12,661 nucleotides of DNA from an uncultured Clostridium sp. (GCA_905200315.1 CAJKKA010000044.1:1-12661); one strand, 5' to 3'; shown: positions 1 through 8,604, counted from the first letter of the stretch. Program-made: numbers and translations. Notes: generated from the sequence alone by a model not told the origin.

Positions 1-843
1 TGTTTGTTTTGGCTCAATTAAAGTATCTTGATTATTATACGAAATTTTTAGGCATGGAACAAAATCAATTTTAGTTTTATTAAGAGAGGTACTTAAATCT
101 AAGATTTCTCCTGTAACATTGTCTATATAATTTAATAATTCTTTAAAATATTTATAAAGTTCAACTAGATTATTACTTTCAAAATTATCATTTTTAATAT
201 TAAATCTTTTCAAAGCACTTTGAACAAAGCTCATACTAAAGCCTGTATATGTTGAACATACTGCTTTATCAATAGCATTTTCTTTACCCGCAATTTTTTC
301 ATAAAATTCATTAAATTGTTTAACATCTAAAAAATTTAATTTATTGGTTTGAGGTAAAACATATTCATGAGCTGGCAAAATATCTCTATTTGAATGAGAA
401 GTTTTATCTAAATGTCTAATTGAATCTATAATAAAATTAGTATCATTTACAAGAATAACATTGCTATGTTTTCCCATTAATTCAACTATTAAAGTTTTCT
501 TTGTTAAATCATTAAATTCGTTATATCCTTCTAATTCTAAATATACTATTCTTTCTAATCCTATTGAATAAATATTTTTTATTTTATATCCAATTATATG
601 CTTTCGAAGCAGCATACAAAAGTTTAAAGCATTATGAGGGTTAGGTTTACCGTTAGTAGTAAGGTGCATTCTACAATTAGAAGATTCAATACAAATATTT
701 AAAGCATAATTTTTCCCACCAGCATATATTCCTAATATAATTTCATTTTTATTTGGTTCAAAAACTTTATTAATTTTACCATCTATAATAGTATTTTTTA
801 GTTCTGTTATTATACTTTTTGTTACAATTCCATCAAATGCCAT
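1..843 (-). CDS. rqcH: RqcH (NFACT family) ribosome quality control factor, N-terminal part, cut by the window edge
   Basis: I translated the minus strand from the ATG at 843-841; the frame is open for 281 codons to base 1, so the C-terminal half (family length about 570-590) is missing. The protein starts MAFDGIVTKSIITELKNTI and shows the NFACT-N landmarks: GKINKVFEPNKNEIIL (22-37), NFCMLLRKHI (74-83), GLERI (95-99), GKHSNVILVN (near 124) and DSIRHLD followed by an ILPAHEY loop. RqcH binds obstructed 50S subunits and directs mRNA-free C-terminal alanine tailing of stalled nascent chains. The older name for such proteins is fibronectin-binding protein A. In B. subtilis RqcH, D97 and R98 are important for tailing; here the same positions are E97 and R98. 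The start is supported by GGAG at 852-855, 8 bases upstream. The gene is divergent from sigH and has its own promoter. Confidence 0.93.
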   Translation of the reverse strand, partial: MAFDGIVTKSIITELKNTIIDGKINKVFEPNKNEIILGIYAGGKNYALNICIESSNCRMHLTTNGKPNPHNALNFCMLLRKHIIGYKIKNIYSIGLERIVYLELEGYNEFNDLTKKTLIVELMGKHSNVILVNDTNFIIDSIRHLDKTSHSNRDILPAHEYVLPQTNKLNFLDVKQFNEFYEKIAGKENAIDKAVCSTYTGFSMSFVQSALKRFNIKNDNFESNNLVELYKYFKELLNYIDNVTGEILDLSTSLNKTKIDFVPCLKISYNNQDTLIEPKQT

Positions 844-868
844 AAAATCAACTCCAATCTATTTTAGG

Positions 869-897
869 ATTATAATATAAAAATATACAAAATTCAA
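869..897 (-). promoter_or_regulatory. Sigma-A-type promoter for rqcH
   Basis: On the minus strand, TTGAAT (892-897) is followed by a 17-base spacer and a perfect TATAAT (869-874). This predicts a start near 862 and a short leader before the rqcH ATG at 843. The same hexamer pair with the same spacing occurs before the MazF-like gene at 8576-8604. Confidence 0.6.
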
Positions 898-907
898 ATA
901 ATATCTC

Positions 908-936
908 TTGACACAGGGGGATTTGTTGAATATAAT
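908..936 (+). promoter_or_regulatory. Perfect consensus sigma-A promoter for sigH
   Basis: TTGACA (908-913), a 17-base spacer and TATAAT (931-936) match the vegetative consensus at all twelve positions. The predicted start is near 943, giving a leader of about 30 bases with AGGAGGT at 954-960. It lies back to back with the rqcH promoter. SigH is transcribed by sigma-A in Bacillus, which agrees with this site. Confidence 0.85.
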
Positions 937-972
937 CGAATAGAATTACATGCAGGAGGTACATTAGAGATT

Positions 973-1608
973 ATGGATAAAAATAGTGTGTTTTATTCTT
1001 GTAATCTATATAAGAATATATCAGATGAGGAATTAGTTAACAAATCTAAATCTGGAGATAAGCACGCACTAGAATTTTTGCTTGAAAAATACAAAGAGCT
1101 TGTAAATATGAAAGTAAGCAAATATTTTATAATAGGTGCAGAAAAAGAAGATATAGTACAAGAAGGAATGATAGGTTTATATAAAGCAGTAAAAAGCTAT
1201 AGTAATGATAAACAAAATAGTTTTAAATCATTTGCAAATATGTGCATAGAAAGACAATTAATTACTGCAATAAAAACATCAAATAGACAAAAGCACTTAC
1301 CATTAAATTCATATTTATCATTAAATAATTCTGCATATGATAATGACGAAGATACAGAGCTTATAGAAATCTTTAATAGTAGAACGGCAGAAGATCCCTT
1401 AGATACAATAACAAAAAAAGAATACTATGAATCAGTTGAAAATGCTATAGATAAAAACTTAAGCAGTTTTGAAAAACAAGTACTAAGCAGATATTTACAA
1501 GGTGAAAGCTATGTAGATATTGCGACAAAATTAGATACTCCTGTAAAGTCTATAGACAATGCAATTCAAAGAATACGAAAAAAAGCAATAAAAAATATAA
1601 AACAATAA
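973..1608 (+). CDS. sigH: RNA polymerase sporulation sigma factor SigH
   Basis: This 211-residue sigma-70 family protein is close in length to B. subtilis SigH (218). Region 2 is at about 18-115: EDIVQEGMIGLYKAV (59-73) is region 2.2, and FKSFANMCIERQLITAIK (84-101) followed by TSNRQKHLPLNSYLSL covers 2.3-2.4, the -10 recognition helix, nearly identical to the Bacillus protein as I recall it. Region 4 is at about 150-208, with LSSFEKQVLSRYLQGESY and VKSIDNAIQRIRKKA forming the -35 reading helix-turn-helix. SigH directs early sporulation and transition-state genes at the onset of stationary phase. Strong AGGAGGT (954-960) lies 12-13 bases before the ATG, a slightly long spacing, but no other in-frame ATG, GTG or TTG lies nearer. 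The usual downstream partners rpmG-secE-nusG are absent; a tRNA gene follows instead. Confidence 0.96.
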   Translation: MDKNSVFYSCNLYKNISDEELVNKSKSGDKHALEFLLEKYKELVNMKVSKYFIIGAEKEDIVQEGMIGLYKAVKSYSNDKQNSFKSFANMCIERQLITAIKTSNRQKHLPLNSYLSLNNSAYDNDEDTELIEIFNSRTAEDPLDTITKKEYYESVENAIDKNLSSFEKQVLSRYLQGESYVDIATKLDTPVKSIDNAIQRIRKKAIKNIKQ

Positions 1609-1619
1609 GATTATAAAGA

Positions 1620-1642
1620 GAGTCGACTGTTAAAGTCGACTT
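1620..1642 (+). repeat. Hairpin between sigH and tRNA-Thr
   Basis: AGTCGACT (1621-1628) and AGTCGACT (1634-1641) pair as an 8-bp stem around the loop GTTAA, with a possible G-U pair added by 1620 and 1642. No T-run follows, so it is not a standard intrinsic terminator. It may separate the sigH mRNA from the tRNA or serve as a processing site. The same GTCGAC arms occur in the hairpin at 4439-4460, which may be chance because the hexamer is itself palindromic. Confidence 0.5.
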
Positions 1643-1660
1643 CTATATAAAAAATAATAT

Positions 1661-1736
1661 GCCTGCATAGCTCAGTTGGTAGAGTGCAGCCTTGGTAAGG
1701 CTGAGGTCACGGGTTCAATTCCCGTTGTAGGCTCCA
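1661..1736 (+). tRNA. tRNA-Thr (anticodon GGT)
   Basis: A full 76-base cloverleaf folds by eye. The acceptor stem GCCTGCA (1661-1667) pairs with TGTAGGC with one G-U. The D arm is GCTC...GAGT. The anticodon stem CAGCC/GGCTG encloses the loop TTGGTAA with anticodon GGT at 1694-1696. The T arm ACGGG/CCCGT carries the loop TTCAATT. The discriminator is T and the CCA end is encoded (1734-1736). It reads the threonine codons ACC and ACT. It begins 52 bases after the sigH stop with no separate promoter that I can see, so it may be cut from the sigH transcript. Confidence 0.97.
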
Positions 1737-1737
1737 T

Positions 1738-1774
1738 AAAAAATCATGGGCTAATTAAAGTTCATGATTTTTTT
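1738..1774 (+). terminator. Intrinsic terminator after tRNA-Thr
   Basis: AAAAAATCATG (1738-1748) pairs with CATGATTTTTT (1763-1773) around a 14-base loop, and the pairing arm ends in a run of seven T. The A-run upstream means it could work in both directions. The stem is AT-rich, so its strength is uncertain. Confidence 0.65.
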
Positions 1775-1843
1775 ATTTAAAAATAAGTTATAAAAAAACG
1801 CAAATATGTATTTAAGTTTATTTAAGTAAATATAAAAAAGATA

Positions 1844-1872
1844 TTGTAATTTATATAATTTTATGATAAATT
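1844..1872 (+). promoter_or_regulatory. Candidate promoter for the yqeG cluster
   Basis: TTGTAA (1844-1849), a 17-base spacer and TAAATT (1867-1872) preceded by TG one base upstream (1864-1865) look like an extended -10 sigma-A promoter. The layout resembles the one at 11593-11621. The -10 matches only 4 of 6 in very AT-rich sequence, so this is moderate evidence. It lies after the tRNA terminator, where a new promoter is needed. Confidence 0.4.
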
Positions 1873-1910
1873 GTTAAAGAAAATTAAAGACTTAAAAAGG
1901 TGAAAAAAGA

Positions 1911-2408
1911 ATGATTTTATATCCAAATAGATATATAGATAAAGTTACAGATATTGATGTGAAATTTCTGGAAGAAAATAGCATTAAAGGACTTATTTTA
2001 GATGTTGATAACACATTAATAGATTTCGATAAAAAAATGATAGATGGCCTTGAAAAATGGGCAGAGGAGCTAAAACAAAATGATATAAAACTATGCATTT
2101 TGTCTAATTCTAACAAAAAAGATAAAGTTAAAAAAATATCAGAAGTGCTTGGAATTCCATATTTTTATTTTGCTAAAAAACCTTTTAAATTTGGCTTTAA
2201 AAAGGCAAAAGCTTTATTAAATTTGGAGAATAAAAATATAGCAGTTGTAGGAGATCAAATTTTTACAGATATACTCGGTGCTAATAGATGTAAAATGTAT
2301 TCTATATTAGTTAAACCTATTGATGAAAAAGATATTTGGATAACAGTTTTTAAAAGACCATTAGAAAATAAAATAATAGAAAAATATAAAAAAAGTATAA
2401 AGGGGTAA
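1911..2408 (+). CDS. yqeG: YqeG family HAD-superfamily (subclass IIIA) phosphatase
   Basis: This 165-residue protein has all four HAD motifs. Motif I is LILDVDNTLID with nucleophile D31 and acid/base D33. Motif II is CILSNSNK (S65). Motif III is KKPFKFGF (K90). Motif IV is VVGDQIFTD with D115 and D120 for Mg2+ binding. GDQIFTDILGANR is typical of the YqeG family, and B. subtilis YqeG is about 172 residues. The family is predicted to dephosphorylate small phosphorylated substrates, but its physiological substrate is not something I can state. The start follows AAGGTG (1897-1902) at 8 bases. The next gene begins 8 bases after the stop, so the two are co-transcribed. In Bacillus yqeG sits next to yqeH and aroE; that arrangement is not kept here. 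Confidence 0.9.
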   Translation: MILYPNRYIDKVTDIDVKFLEENSIKGLILDVDNTLIDFDKKMIDGLEKWAEELKQNDIKLCILSNSNKKDKVKKISEVLGIPYFYFAKKPFKFGFKKAKALLNLENKNIAVVGDQIFTDILGANRCKMYSILVKPIDEKDIWITVFKRPLENKIIEKYKKSIKG

Positions 2409-2415
2409 ACAAAAG

Positions 2416-3171
2416 ATGTATATTAACAATATTCACATACTATATTATGTGGCACTAATATTTTTAGGGATAATAACAGGTCAATTAACAGATTGGTCAA
2501 TAAAGAGAATGCCAGAATATAAAAAAGTATTTTCAAAAGATATTTTTAATGAATATAAAAAAGAATTTAAACCTAACTATATATTAATTGCAATAAATTG
2601 TGTTATAAATGTTGCACTTTTATATATTTTAGGTTGGAACAATACAAATTTAGTAAGTAACACAGAATTAATAAAATATCTAATAATAACGCCAATGTTA
2701 TTATCTGCATTTGTTATAGATTATAAATTACAAATAATACCTAATAGACTAAATTTAAGTTTGTTCGAAATTGGAATAATATTTATGCTAATAAACGGCA
2801 TTTTCGATATAAATATGGGAATAAACATGTTATTAGGTATGGTTACAGGTGCTGGAATATTCTTGCTTATAACATGGATTGGTAGCCTTATTGCAGGAAA
2901 AGAAGCAATGGGATTTGGCGATGTAAAACTAATGGGAGCATTAGGGTTGCTTTTTGGTTTCCAAAATATAATTGCTATCGCTGTTATGTCATTTTTAATT
3001 GGAGCTATTTTAAGTATATTTTTATTGGTTACAAAAATAAAGAAAATAGATGAATATATACCATTTGGACCATTTATAATATTAGCGACTTTTATAGCAA
3101 TGGTGGTTCCGTTTGATTTAATTTTATTTGTTTTATTAAAAATATTTACACTTGGTATGTATAAAGCATAA
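2416..3171 (+). CDS. A24 family (type IV) prepilin peptidase lacking the N-terminal cysteine motif
   Basis: This is a 251-residue integral membrane protein with roughly seven to eight hydrophobic segments. The two catalytic aspartates of the A24 family are visible: D102 in FVIDYKLQIIPN and D169 in GFGDVKLMGALG. IPFGPF (215-220) is another family hallmark. The N-terminus FLGIITGQLTDWSIKRMP resembles the start of bifunctional PilD-type enzymes. The paired CxxC motifs of the usual N-terminal zinc-binding region are absent, and residues 32-55 are a short lysine-rich loop instead. Such enzymes cut the leader peptide of prepilins or competence pseudopilins at the inner membrane. Whether it also N-methylates cannot be told. 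The RBS AGGGG (2401-2405) overlaps the yqeG stop, indicating co-transcription. No pilin gene lies nearby. Confidence 0.85.
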   Translation: MYINNIHILYYVALIFLGIITGQLTDWSIKRMPEYKKVFSKDIFNEYKKEFKPNYILIAINCVINVALLYILGWNNTNLVSNTELIKYLIITPMLLSAFVIDYKLQIIPNRLNLSLFEIGIIFMLINGIFDINMGINMLLGMVTGAGIFLLITWIGSLIAGKEAMGFGDVKLMGALGLLFGFQNIIAIAVMSFLIGAILSIFLLVTKIKKIDEYIPFGPFIILATFIAMVVPFDLILFVLLKIFTLGMYKA

Positions 3172-3191
3172 TTCCAAAAGGGGTATTAAAA

Positions 3192-4259
3192 ATGAATGAT
3201 AAATTAATTTGGTTAAGAAATAAGTTAAAAGGTTTAGATATGCAAGGGATGATAGTATCTAACCCAGTAAATGTAAAATATTTAACAGGATTAGAAGCAG
3301 AAGGAATTTTACTAATAACAAGAAAAGAAAATGTATACTTAACAGATTCAAGATACATAGAAGCAGTAAATAAACAACTTATGATTGATGATGAAATTGT
3401 AGTATGTAATTTAAAAGATATAAGTGAAATGGATTACGAAAATTTCTTTATATTCTGTGAAAATGTTGGATTTGAAGAAAGCTATGTAACGTATGCAAAT
3501 TATAAACGTTATATGCAATTATACAAAATTAATAATTTAGTGGAAACAGAAAATATAATAGAACAACAAAGAATGATAAAAGATACTGAAGAAGTAAAAA
3601 ATATAAGAAAAGCATGCGAAATTACAGACAATGCTTTTGAATATATTTGCAAATATATTCAAAAGGGAATGACAGAAAAACAAATTGCAAAAGAATTAGA
3701 AAATTATATGTTAGATTCTGGAGCAAATGGAATTGCATTTGAAACAATAATAGCTTCAGGAGAAAATTCTTCAATGCCACATGCTGTTCCAACAGATAGA
3801 AAAATACAATCTAACGATGTAATATTAATGGATTTTGGTTGTAAATATAATGGATATTGTTCAGATATGACAAGAACAATATTTGTAGATGGAATAACAG
3901 ATTCAGAAAGAAATATATATAATATGGTGTTAGAAAACCAAGAAAAGGTATTGAAAGAAATTAAAGAAGATGCAAATTGTAGAATATTAACAATGATGGT
4001 TGAAAGCGATTTTAAAGTAAAAGGTTATACTTTAGACCATGCACTAGGACATGGAGTTGGTTTAGATATACATGAATTGCCTTATGTTGGAAGAAAAGAC
4101 TTTAGTTTAAAGGAAAATATGATAATAACAGACGAACCAGGAATATATATACCAGGAATATTTGGAATTAGAATTGAAGATACTATATTAGTAAATAAAT
4201 TTTCTTGTGAAAGATTAACAAAATCTAATAAAGAAATACGAATCATACACAATGATTAA
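3192..4259 (+). CDS. M24 family Xaa-Pro aminopeptidase/dipeptidase
   Basis: This is a 355-residue cytosolic metallopeptidase. Residues 1-125 form a creatinase-like N-terminal domain (IVSNPVNVKYLTGL, VYLTDSRYIEAV). Residues 130-350 form the pita-bread catalytic domain. The five expected metal ligands are present: D214 in MDFGCKYNG, D225 in CSDMTRTIF, H287 in HALGHGVGLDIHE, E315 in ITDEPGIYIPG and E329 in GIRIEDT. H197 (MPHA) and H294 fit the substrate-binding histidines. Such enzymes remove the residue before a proline and recycle proline peptides; PepP and PepQ types cannot be separated safely by eye. The RBS AAAAGGGG (3176-3183) lies 8 bases before the ATG, and the gap from the previous gene is 20 bases, so it is the third gene of the cluster. 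Many Firmicutes carry efp directly after this gene; here a repeat region and ligA follow. Confidence 0.92.
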   Translation: MNDKLIWLRNKLKGLDMQGMIVSNPVNVKYLTGLEAEGILLITRKENVYLTDSRYIEAVNKQLMIDDEIVVCNLKDISEMDYENFFIFCENVGFEESYVTYANYKRYMQLYKINNLVETENIIEQQRMIKDTEEVKNIRKACEITDNAFEYICKYIQKGMTEKQIAKELENYMLDSGANGIAFETIIASGENSSMPHAVPTDRKIQSNDVILMDFGCKYNGYCSDMTRTIFVDGITDSERNIYNMVLENQEKVLKEIKEDANCRILTMMVESDFKVKGYTLDHALGHGVGLDIHELPYVGRKDFSLKENMIITDEPGIYIPGIFGIRIEDTILVNKFSCERLTKSNKEIRIIHND

Positions 4260-4264
4260 TGAAA

Positions 4265-4290
4265 TGTAGGTGACGGTATTCCGTACTCAC
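4265..4290 (+). repeat. Hairpin repeat unit 1 (degenerate)
   Basis: The unit starts TGTAGG and holds a GTGA...TCAC outer pairing with inner CGG/CCG around TATT. Pairing is imperfect because of extra bases on the right arm. It shares the leading TGTAGG and the position of its stem with the clearer units at 4372-4397 and 4435-4460. Confidence 0.5.
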
Positions 4291-4316
4291 AATAAAAAGC
4301 AAGAAATCATAATCAA

Positions 4317-4350
4317 ACAGTAGAGGCGAACGCATATATTCACCAACTGT
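4317..4350 (+). repeat. Hairpin repeat unit 2
   Basis: GTAGAGGCGAA leads into a stem GGCGAA/TTCACC (4325-4330 with 4339-4344, one C-A mismatch). An outer 5-bp pair is formed by ACAGT (4317-4321) and ACTGT (4346-4350). The core resembles the GTAGGGGCG-type intergenic hairpins seen in many Firmicutes genomes. Confidence 0.6.
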
Positions 4351-4371
4351 ATAAAAAAATTATAATAGAAA

Positions 4372-4397
4372 TGTAGGGGCGGACGCCTCTGTCCGCC
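4372..4397 (+). repeat. Hairpin repeat unit 3
   Basis: TGTAGGGGC opens the unit. GGCGGAC (4378-4384) and GTCCGCC (4391-4397) form a perfect 7-bp stem around the loop GCCTCT. An AT-rich spacer containing AATTATAATA precedes both this unit and unit 4. The stem sequence differs from unit 4 but pairing is kept. Confidence 0.8.
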
Positions 4398-4434
4398 TAT
4401 TGTACAAAAAATATAAAAAATTATAATAAAACTT

Positions 4435-4460
4435 GTAGGGGTCGACGCCTCTGTCGACCC
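4435..4460 (+). repeat. Hairpin repeat unit 4, in the ligA leader
   Basis: TGTAGGGG leads into GGGTCGAC (4439-4446) and GTCGACCC (4453-4460), a perfect 8-bp stem with the same GCCTCT loop as unit 3. It ends 27 bases before the ligA ATG. A weak T-stretch (4464-4467) follows, so it might also end transcripts from the upstream gene. The ligA RBS AGAGGT (4477-4482) is 5 bases before the start. Confidence 0.8.
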
Positions 4461-4475
4461 GAATTTTGTATATAA

Positions 4476-6488
<2,013 letters not shown>

Positions 6489-6507
6489 ATTACGGAAAGG
6501 AATTTAA

Positions 6508-6744
6508 ATGGAAAATTATACTTTTGAAAGATTTGAAGAAGAATTAGATAATGGATACCAAATGTATTACACATATGTACGAAACAGATATTTATTATTT
6601 AAAACAGCAGAAAATTGCTATACTCAAAAACTTGTATCACAAGAAGATAAAAATCCGCAACCACGTCAAATTGTAATAACTCATAAAAGAGTTAAAGAAA
6701 TGTTTCCATTTATGGAAAACATAGAATATAAAGTTGGAATATAA
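6508..6744 (+). CDS. Small protein of unknown function between ligA and folD
   Basis: I do not recognise this 78-residue protein. It is predicted soluble, with no membrane segment or signal peptide and one cysteine (C37). It has a high tyrosine content (8 of 78, five of them in 17-28, around MYYTYVRNRYLLF). An acidic helix-like start (FERFEEELDNG) is followed by strand-like stretches and a KRVKEMFPFMENIEYKV tail. It is real by context: AAAGGA (6496-6501) sits 6 bases before the ATG, it starts 20 bases after the ligA stop, and the folD RBS overlaps its stop codon. It is therefore translated as part of the ligA-folD operon. Its length and layout suggest a single small alpha/beta domain; no function can be claimed. 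Confidence 0.75.
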   Translation: MENYTFERFEEELDNGYQMYYTYVRNRYLLFKTAENCYTQKLVSQEDKNPQPRQIVITHKRVKEMFPFMENIEYKVGI

Positions 6745-6756
6745 AAGGAGAAAACT

Positions 6757-7608
6757 ATGGAAATTCTTGATGGTAAAAAAGTATCTGCAAAAGTTCGCAA
6801 AAACCTAAAATTAGAAGTTGACAATCTAAAAAAAGAGGGAGTAAAACCAAAACTTGCTGTAATTATGGTAGGGGACGATATAGCTTCGAAAGTATATGTA
6901 CGAAATAAAAACAAAGCTTGTGAAGAAATAGGAATTGAATATGAAGAATTTTTATTAAATACAGATACTACAATGGAAGAATTATTAAATGTAATAGATA
7001 ACTTAAATAAAAATCAAAACATAGATGGAATACTATTGCAAAGTCCTATACCAAAGCATTTAGATATAAATAAAGCATTTAGAGCAATTTTACCAGAAAA
7101 AGATGTAGATGGATTTCATCCAATAAATGCAGGAAAATTAAGCATTGGAGAAAAATGTTTTGTACCATGTACACCACATGGAGTAGTTAAAATAATGGAT
7201 GAATATAATATTGAAACAGAAGGGAAAAACGTTGTAATTGTAGGTAGAAGCAATATTGTTGGAAAACCTTTAATACAATGTATGTTGCAAAAAAATGCGA
7301 CAGTTACTGTGTGTCATTCTAAAACCAAAAATTTAGAAGAATTTACAAAAAAAGCTGATATTTTAATAGTAGCAATAGGAAAACCAAAGTTTATAACAGA
7401 AAATATGGTAAGAGAAGGCGTAGTTGTTATAGATATAGGAATAAATAGAAACGAAGAAGGAAAAATTGTGGGGGATGTAGACTTCGATAATGTTTCTAAA
7501 AAAGCTTCATATATAACACCGGTTCCGGGGGGAGTTGGCCCAATGACAGTAGCTATGTTAATGGAAAATGTTGTAGAAGCTGCAAAACAAAATAAATATA
7601 AAATATAG
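6757..7608 (+). CDS. folD: FolD: methylenetetrahydrofolate dehydrogenase / methenyltetrahydrofolate cyclohydrolase
   Basis: This 283-residue bifunctional enzyme of one-carbon metabolism interconverts 5,10-methylene-, 5,10-methenyl- and 10-formyl-tetrahydrofolate using NADP(H). It supplies purine and formyl-methionine synthesis. The N-terminal catalytic domain has Y47 and K51 in SKVYVRNKNKACEE, Q95 in LLQSPIPKHLD and D118 in DVDGFHP, matching E. coli Y50, K54, Q98 and D121. The Rossmann domain carries IVGRSNIVGKPL (161-172). ITPVPGGVGPMTVAMLMEN (253-271) is the C-terminal signature. The length equals the family norm. The RBS AAAAGGAG (6743-6750) overlaps the stop of the preceding small gene. 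It is the last gene of the ligA operon; a terminator begins within its stop region. Confidence 0.98.
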   Translation: MEILDGKKVSAKVRKNLKLEVDNLKKEGVKPKLAVIMVGDDIASKVYVRNKNKACEEIGIEYEEFLLNTDTTMEELLNVIDNLNKNQNIDGILLQSPIPKHLDINKAFRAILPEKDVDGFHPINAGKLSIGEKCFVPCTPHGVVKIMDEYNIETEGKNVVIVGRSNIVGKPLIQCMLQKNATVTVCHSKTKNLEEFTKKADILIVAIGKPKFITENMVREGVVVIDIGINRNEEGKIVGDVDFDNVSKKASYITPVPGGVGPMTVAMLMENVVEAAKQNKYKI

Positions 7609-7640
7609 GGAGAATTTTTTATTCTGCCTATATTTTTTTT
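7603..7640 (+). terminator. Strong intrinsic terminator overlapping the folD stop
   Basis: ATATAGGGAGAAT (7603-7615) pairs with ATTCTGCCTATAT (7621-7633) over 12 of 13 positions (one G-G mismatch) around a loop of five T. Eight T follow (7633-7640). The folD TAG at 7606-7608 lies in the left arm. The dprA ribosome binding site starts at the very next base. Confidence 0.9.
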
Positions 7641-7653
7641 AGGAGGAGAAAAA

Positions 7654-8499
7654 ATGAAATTTTGGATTTGGATGTCAAGGTTAAATGTTAAACCAATTAT
7701 TAAATATAATTTAATAAAAAAATATAAAGAACCGAAGAATGTTTACAAATTAACAAAAGAAGAATTGTTAGAAGATGGTATTGAATTGCAAGATATGAAT
7801 GAAATATTAGAAAATAAATATAAAGCTAATTTAGAAAACTATATTCAATATCTGAAAAAACATAAAATAGAAATGATAACAATTAATGATAATAACTATC
7901 CCAAAATGCTAAAAAACATATATGATCCACCTATTGCATTATATATAAAAGGTAATAAAGAAATTTTTTCTACATATGCCATTGGGATGGTAGGATGTAG
8001 AAATTGTAGTATATACGGGAAAAATACTGCACAAAAATTGGCATATGATTTAGCTAAGAATAATTTTGTAGTTGTAAGTGGATTAGCAAAGGGGATAGAT
8101 ACATATTCACATGTAGGATGCCTAGCAGGAAAAGGGAAAACAATAGCAGTATTAGGAAATGGCCTAGACACAGTATATCCGTTTGAAAATAAAGAACTTG
8201 CAGATAAAATAGTAGAAACAGGAGGAGTAGTTATTTCCGAATATATAATAGGAACAAAACCACTGAAACAAAACTTTCCACAAAGAAATAGAATAATAAG
8301 TGGACTATCAAATTCAATTATAGTTGTAGAAGCGAAGAAAAGAAGCGGAACAATGATTACAGTAAATTGTGCATTAGAACAAGGAAGAGAAATATATGCA
8401 GTACCAGGGAATATAACAAGCATAAATTCAGCAGGAACAAATGAGTTAATAAAACAAGGTGCTAAAATATTAACTAATATCAATGATATAAATTTTTAG
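7654..8499 (+). CDS. dprA: DprA/Smf DNA-processing protein
   Basis: This 281-residue protein has the DprA Rossmann-fold core at about 75-275, after an N-terminal helical region. Motifs seen are VGCRNCSIYG (113-122, family VGSR..T.YG), VSGLAKGIDTYSHVGCL (141-157), TIAVLGNGLDTVYP (163-176), FPQRNRIISGLS (208-219), SGTMITVNCALEQGREIYAVPGN and GTNELIKQGAK. DprA binds incoming single-stranded DNA and loads RecA during natural transformation; it is also widely kept in species not known to be competent. The C-terminal winged-helix domain of longer homologues is absent, giving a length close to the short Bacillus-type protein. AGGAGGAG (7641-7648) sits 5-7 bases before the ATG. Near its left end is the folD terminator, so it depends on read-through or a promoter that I did not find. 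Confidence 0.95.
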   Translation: MKFWIWMSRLNVKPIIKYNLIKKYKEPKNVYKLTKEELLEDGIELQDMNEILENKYKANLENYIQYLKKHKIEMITINDNNYPKMLKNIYDPPIALYIKGNKEIFSTYAIGMVGCRNCSIYGKNTAQKLAYDLAKNNFVVVSGLAKGIDTYSHVGCLAGKGKTIAVLGNGLDTVYPFENKELADKIVETGGVVISEYIIGTKPLKQNFPQRNRIISGLSNSIIVVEAKKRSGTMITVNCALEQGREIYAVPGNITSINSAGTNELIKQGAKILTNINDINF

Positions 8500-8575
8500 T
8501 AAAATTTATAATATAAAGAATATTGTATTTATAGTGTTTTGTATTTTTATCGACCTAAAAACTTTAATAATTAAA

Positions 8576-8604
8576 TTGAATATATTAACTAATTAGTATA
8601 TAAT
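8576..8604 (+). promoter_or_regulatory. Sigma-A-type promoter of the MazF-like gene
   Basis: TTGAAT (8576-8581), a 17-base spacer and a perfect TATAAT (8599-8604) lie in the 125-base gap after dprA. The predicted start is near 8611, directly at the GAAGGAG ribosome binding site (8611-8617), so the leader would be very short. The rest of the gap holds nothing I can name; no clear dprA terminator is visible. Confidence 0.65.

Noticed and set aside
4265..4460. CRISPR array
   Set aside because: The units differ in stem sequence and spacing, there are only four, the spacers are AT-rich and similar to each other, and no cas gene is present.
4439..4467. Hairpin unit 4 as a standard intrinsic terminator
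   Set aside because: The stem is strong, but it is followed by CGAATTTTGTA rather than a proper T-run directly after the stem, so it is listed as a repeat.
6489..6760. Folate-sensing riboswitch before folD
   Set aside because: folD is preceded by only 12 bases of non-coding sequence inside an operon, and the ligA leader shows only the repeat hairpins.
7896..8483. 195-codon open frame on the minus strand
   Set aside because: It lies wholly antisense to dprA, has no ribosome binding site that I can see, and its composition is what AT-rich antisense of a real gene gives. The plus frame has clear DprA motifs.
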